Shown in pieces: positions 61,933 through 64,000 of a stretch of DNA of 64,000 nt; within the stretch, counting starts at the first letter, position 1; each line of letters opens with the position of its first letter. The stretch is from positions 1 through 64,000 of the forward strand of contig CALVEB010000009.1 in the NCBI GenBank assembly GCA_944326465.1. The letters run 5' to 3'. Source of the stretch: Candidatus Gastranaerophilales bacterium (GTDB taxonomy: Bacteria > Cyanobacteriota > Vampirovibrionia > Gastranaerophilales > Gastranaerophilaceae). Below the pieces are notes generated by a model. It worked only from the letters and a program-made list of their open reading frames with translations, was not told the DNA's origin and made no database searches. Both the position numbers and the translations under genes were made by a program.

Positions 61933-62559
61933 TTATTTTCTTAATCCTAAAATTTCTTTTACCTGCTGCTCGTTGAAAATTTTAGCACCGCCAAGCAGCT
62001 TTGTATTAAAGACTACCTGAGCATAAGATTCTGCTAATTCAAGTTTTAAATAAGCATCCTTTATTGTCTTACCGCCGACAATAAAGCCATGGTTCGCCAT
62101 TAAAACCGCATCATATTCTTTAAAATATTTTGCAGTTTTCTCAACAAGATCCTGCGATGACGGCAAACCGTATTCTGCAAGCGGGATCTGACCGAAATAA
62201 AAAACATTTTCGGCCATAATCGGTTCATCCAATGCTATTCCGCATGAAGCAAAAGAACTCAAATACGGGGAGTGCACATGGATAATATAATTTATATCCT
62301 CTCGCATTCTGTAAAACTCCAGATGTAATGGGGTTTCACTTGAAGCTTTTTTATTACCCAGAATTAAATTTCCGCTAAAATCCACAACAGATAAATCATC
62401 TTCTTCCAGATAACCGTTTGCAGTACCGCTTGCCGTTATCAGAACGTTTTCACCGTATCTTGCTGATATATTACCGGAAACTCCCGGGGTAAAATTTTTT
62501 TCACCGGCAAGTTTGCCATATTTGATTATTTCTTGTTTTAATTCTGCTAAATCTTTCAT
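61933..62559 (-). CDS. Class II aldolase/adducin family protein
   Basis: This 208-residue zinc enzyme has the family motifs GVSGNISAR, TASGTANGYLEEDDLSVVD, and the zinc ligands HVHSPYLSSFA and NHGFIVGG. It resembles L-fuculose-phosphate aldolase and MtnB dehydratase. Its substrate is not clear. It overlaps the LptD-like gene by four bases and heads into lpxI-lpxB, which suggests a sugar-phosphate role in envelope synthesis, or only shared transcription. Confidence 0.88.
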   Translation of the reverse strand: MKDLAELKQEIIKYGKLAGEKNFTPGVSGNISARYGENVLITASGTANGYLEEDDLSVVDFSGNLILGNKKASSETPLHLEFYRMREDINYIIHVHSPYLSSFASCGIALDEPIMAENVFYFGQIPLAEYGLPSSQDLVEKTAKYFKEYDAVLMANHGFIVGGKTIKDAYLKLELAESYAQVVFNTKLLGGAKIFNEQQVKEILGLRK

Positions 62560-64000
62560 AGTTGTTCTCTATCAGGATCTTCTATATCTATTACTTCTGC
62601 ATACTGCAACTCTTTTGCTTTTGGTTTTTCTAATTTTGCTCTTTCAGCCTCTTCAAATGTAGGTATCAGTTTTTCCATTTTTGTATCACTTCTGGCAATT
62701 CTATCAGGATTTTTTATCTCCATTTTCTTAAATTCAACACTTGATCCTTTCATATCCATGCCTATTGCAAAAGCAAAATATGTTCTTTTACGGATGAAAT
62801 CATAGCCTAAGTTGACTTTAAAATCATCAGGACCGATTGATAGAATAAATGCATTTTCCTGAAATAATTTGTCGTTCGGCGCATCATTAGAAAGGTTTAT
62901 GTTTCCGGACCAACCCACACCTAAATATTTGTTAAGCCTGAAGGATTCTCTGATAACCAAACTTGAACGTCCGTATCTGTATGTATCAAATCTTGCCATC
63001 GGGGTATGATCATCAAATGCTGACAGGAAATATGTAATATCCTGCATCCAGCGTTTATATTGCGTATGAATACGCGGACCGACACGCCCGATGAATTGCG
63101 TATCGCCTGTACCGTATAATGCCGCGCTTCCTTGCATTACAAAAGATACATCAAACATTTTTAATTCTTCTTTGTTTTCACGCTTGAACAAAGACTGATT
63201 AACTTCTGCCATATATTTAAAACGGGTTGTGCCTATTTCTTTGTTAGGTATATCGCCAAAATATTTATTGTAATCAGTATTTTGATAATAACCAACACCG
63301 GCCTTTTGACGGAAAGTTAAATCAAGATTCGGAGCAATTGTATCTTTTACCTGCGTTGCATCTTTATAAAAAAGTTCTACAGCGTATTTTGCCATATTAC
63401 GTCCCATAAACCCTTCATCAAGATAAGAGTTTACGCCGTATTGCAAATACAATTTGTCATCTAAACGCTGCAAACCTTTAGCAACAAAAATATCTTCGGC
63501 AGAACCATAAGCCAGTTCTGTCATATTTGTACCGCTGCGGTATTTTAAAGCTCCGCCCACCCCGATTTCACTTTTATAGTTCAAAAACGGTATTACTTTT
63601 ACAACAGCACCGTTAGGAATATCAAACACAAATCCCGGCCCGATATAAGCACCCAACTGCGGACGTGAACCAAGTTCAGGATAGTTAGCCTCAAAATAGC
63701 TGTGATCCTTATCTGTATGTGCTGTAAATCTACGGAAATTCAAAAGCTTTTTATCACCATAGAAAATAGTACCTTTTTCAAGTGTGATAGTATCGTGGTC
63801 TTTTTTACCTTCAACTTTAATTTTATCAGCTTTGACTTTTACCGGCACCTGACCGACAGTTTCGGTCATATAAGATCTGTCTTCTTCATCAACAAGCATT
63901 CTTGAAAAGTCCTGACCTCCAACCATTCTGGTTTTCAAATCCAGCTTGTATGAACCGTCTGTCACCATATTACCTTCGGCAAAAGTTATTGTATCACTGT
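62556..64000 (-). CDS. LptD/OstA-like outer membrane LPS-assembly protein (partial)
   Basis: The frame runs open through the window edge, so the N-terminus is missing; at least 481 residues are seen. It begins in an OstA-type beta-jellyroll (ITFAEGNMVTDGSYKLDLKT) and continues as alternating beta strands with aromatic ends (YFEANYPELGSRPQLGAYIGPG ... TYFAFAIGMDMKGSSVEFKK), as in an outer membrane barrel. It ends in a charged tail. LptD inserts LPS into the outer membrane, fitting lpxI and lpxB downstream. The match is by context and style rather than strict motif. Confidence 0.75.
   Translation of the reverse strand, partial: SDTITFAEGNMVTDGSYKLDLKTRMVGGQDFSRMLVDEEDRSYMTETVGQVPVKVKADKIKVEGKKDHDTITLEKGTIFYGDKKLLNFRRFTAHTDKDHSYFEANYPELGSRPQLGAYIGPGFVFDIPNGAVVKVIPFLNYKSEIGVGGALKYRSGTNMTELAYGSAEDIFVAKGLQRLDDKLYLQYGVNSYLDEGFMGRNMAKYAVELFYKDATQVKDTIAPNLDLTFRQKAGVGYYQNTDYNKYFGDIPNKEIGTTRFKYMAEVNQSLFKRENKEELKMFDVSFVMQGSAALYGTGDTQFIGRVGPRIHTQYKRWMQDITYFLSAFDDHTPMARFDTYRYGRSSLVIRESFRLNKYLGVGWSGNINLSNDAPNDKLFQENAFILSIGPDDFKVNLGYDFIRKRTYFAFAIGMDMKGSSVEFKKMEIKNPDRIARSDTKMEKLIPTFEEAERAKLEKPKAKELQYAEVIDIEDPDREQL

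Overview
This is an AT-rich, gene-dense chromosomal window from a Gram-negative bacterium, most likely an uncultured gut member of the non-photosynthetic cyanobacterial lineage (Vampirovibrionia/Melainabacteria, order Gastranaerophilales). Three things suggest this: prepilin-like proteins with an A|FTLAEVLITL leader junction, an outer-membrane lipid A/LPS module (lptD-like, lpxI, lpxB), and many proteins with no family I can name, including a set starting MG(M/L)AASQAR. The taxonomic call is inference from protein style, not from a marker gene.

Layout. 0.3-3.3 kb holds lineage-specific proteins of unknown function. 3.3-16.2 kb carries three prepilin-like genes, each paired head-to-head with a small XRE-type regulator. 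Between them lie a rhodanese, a Y-family polymerase/RqcH pair, an NfeD/SPFH pair and rsmH-ftsL. 16.2-23.4 kb is mostly housekeeping (gltX) plus a plus-strand operon with a divergent AICAR-transformylase-like protein, dCMP deaminase, ZIP transporter, TrpD-like protein and a radical SAM/SPASM protein. 23.7-31.4 kb is a compact podovirus-like block: LuxR-type HTH, amidase, coat, probable scaffold, tail adaptor, small terminase, an unknown gene, portal and large terminase. No integrase, replication genes or tail fibres are visible. 31.5-46.2 kb has a second large MGLAASQAR protein, secA, hicAB, ychF, tcdA, secG, an NrtR-like protein, a transglycosylase-like protein, a PFL-family protein and a MotA/MotB-like stator pair. 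46.2-64 kb has a U32-type protein, maf, a reverse transcriptase of the diversity-generating retroelement (DGR) type, riboflavin genes, a tRNA-Met next to a 112-bp tandem array, uvrC, dgt and the LPS operon.

Most interesting signal. The prepilin at 11085-12257 ends in a segment (12162-12248) that is GC-richer than its surroundings and dominated by NNC codons. A perfect 10-bp inverted repeat starts 3 nt after that segment and spans the stop codon. This is what a DGR variable region with its downstream hairpin looks like. A DGR-type reverse transcriptase (IGNLTSQ motif) lies about 37 kb away without any template repeat that I can see. Together with the paired XRE regulators, and with prepilin leaders that appear to have absorbed intergenic repeat DNA, this suggests a regulated, possibly hypermutated surface or secreted pseudopilin system. 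The link between reverse transcriptase and target is inference.
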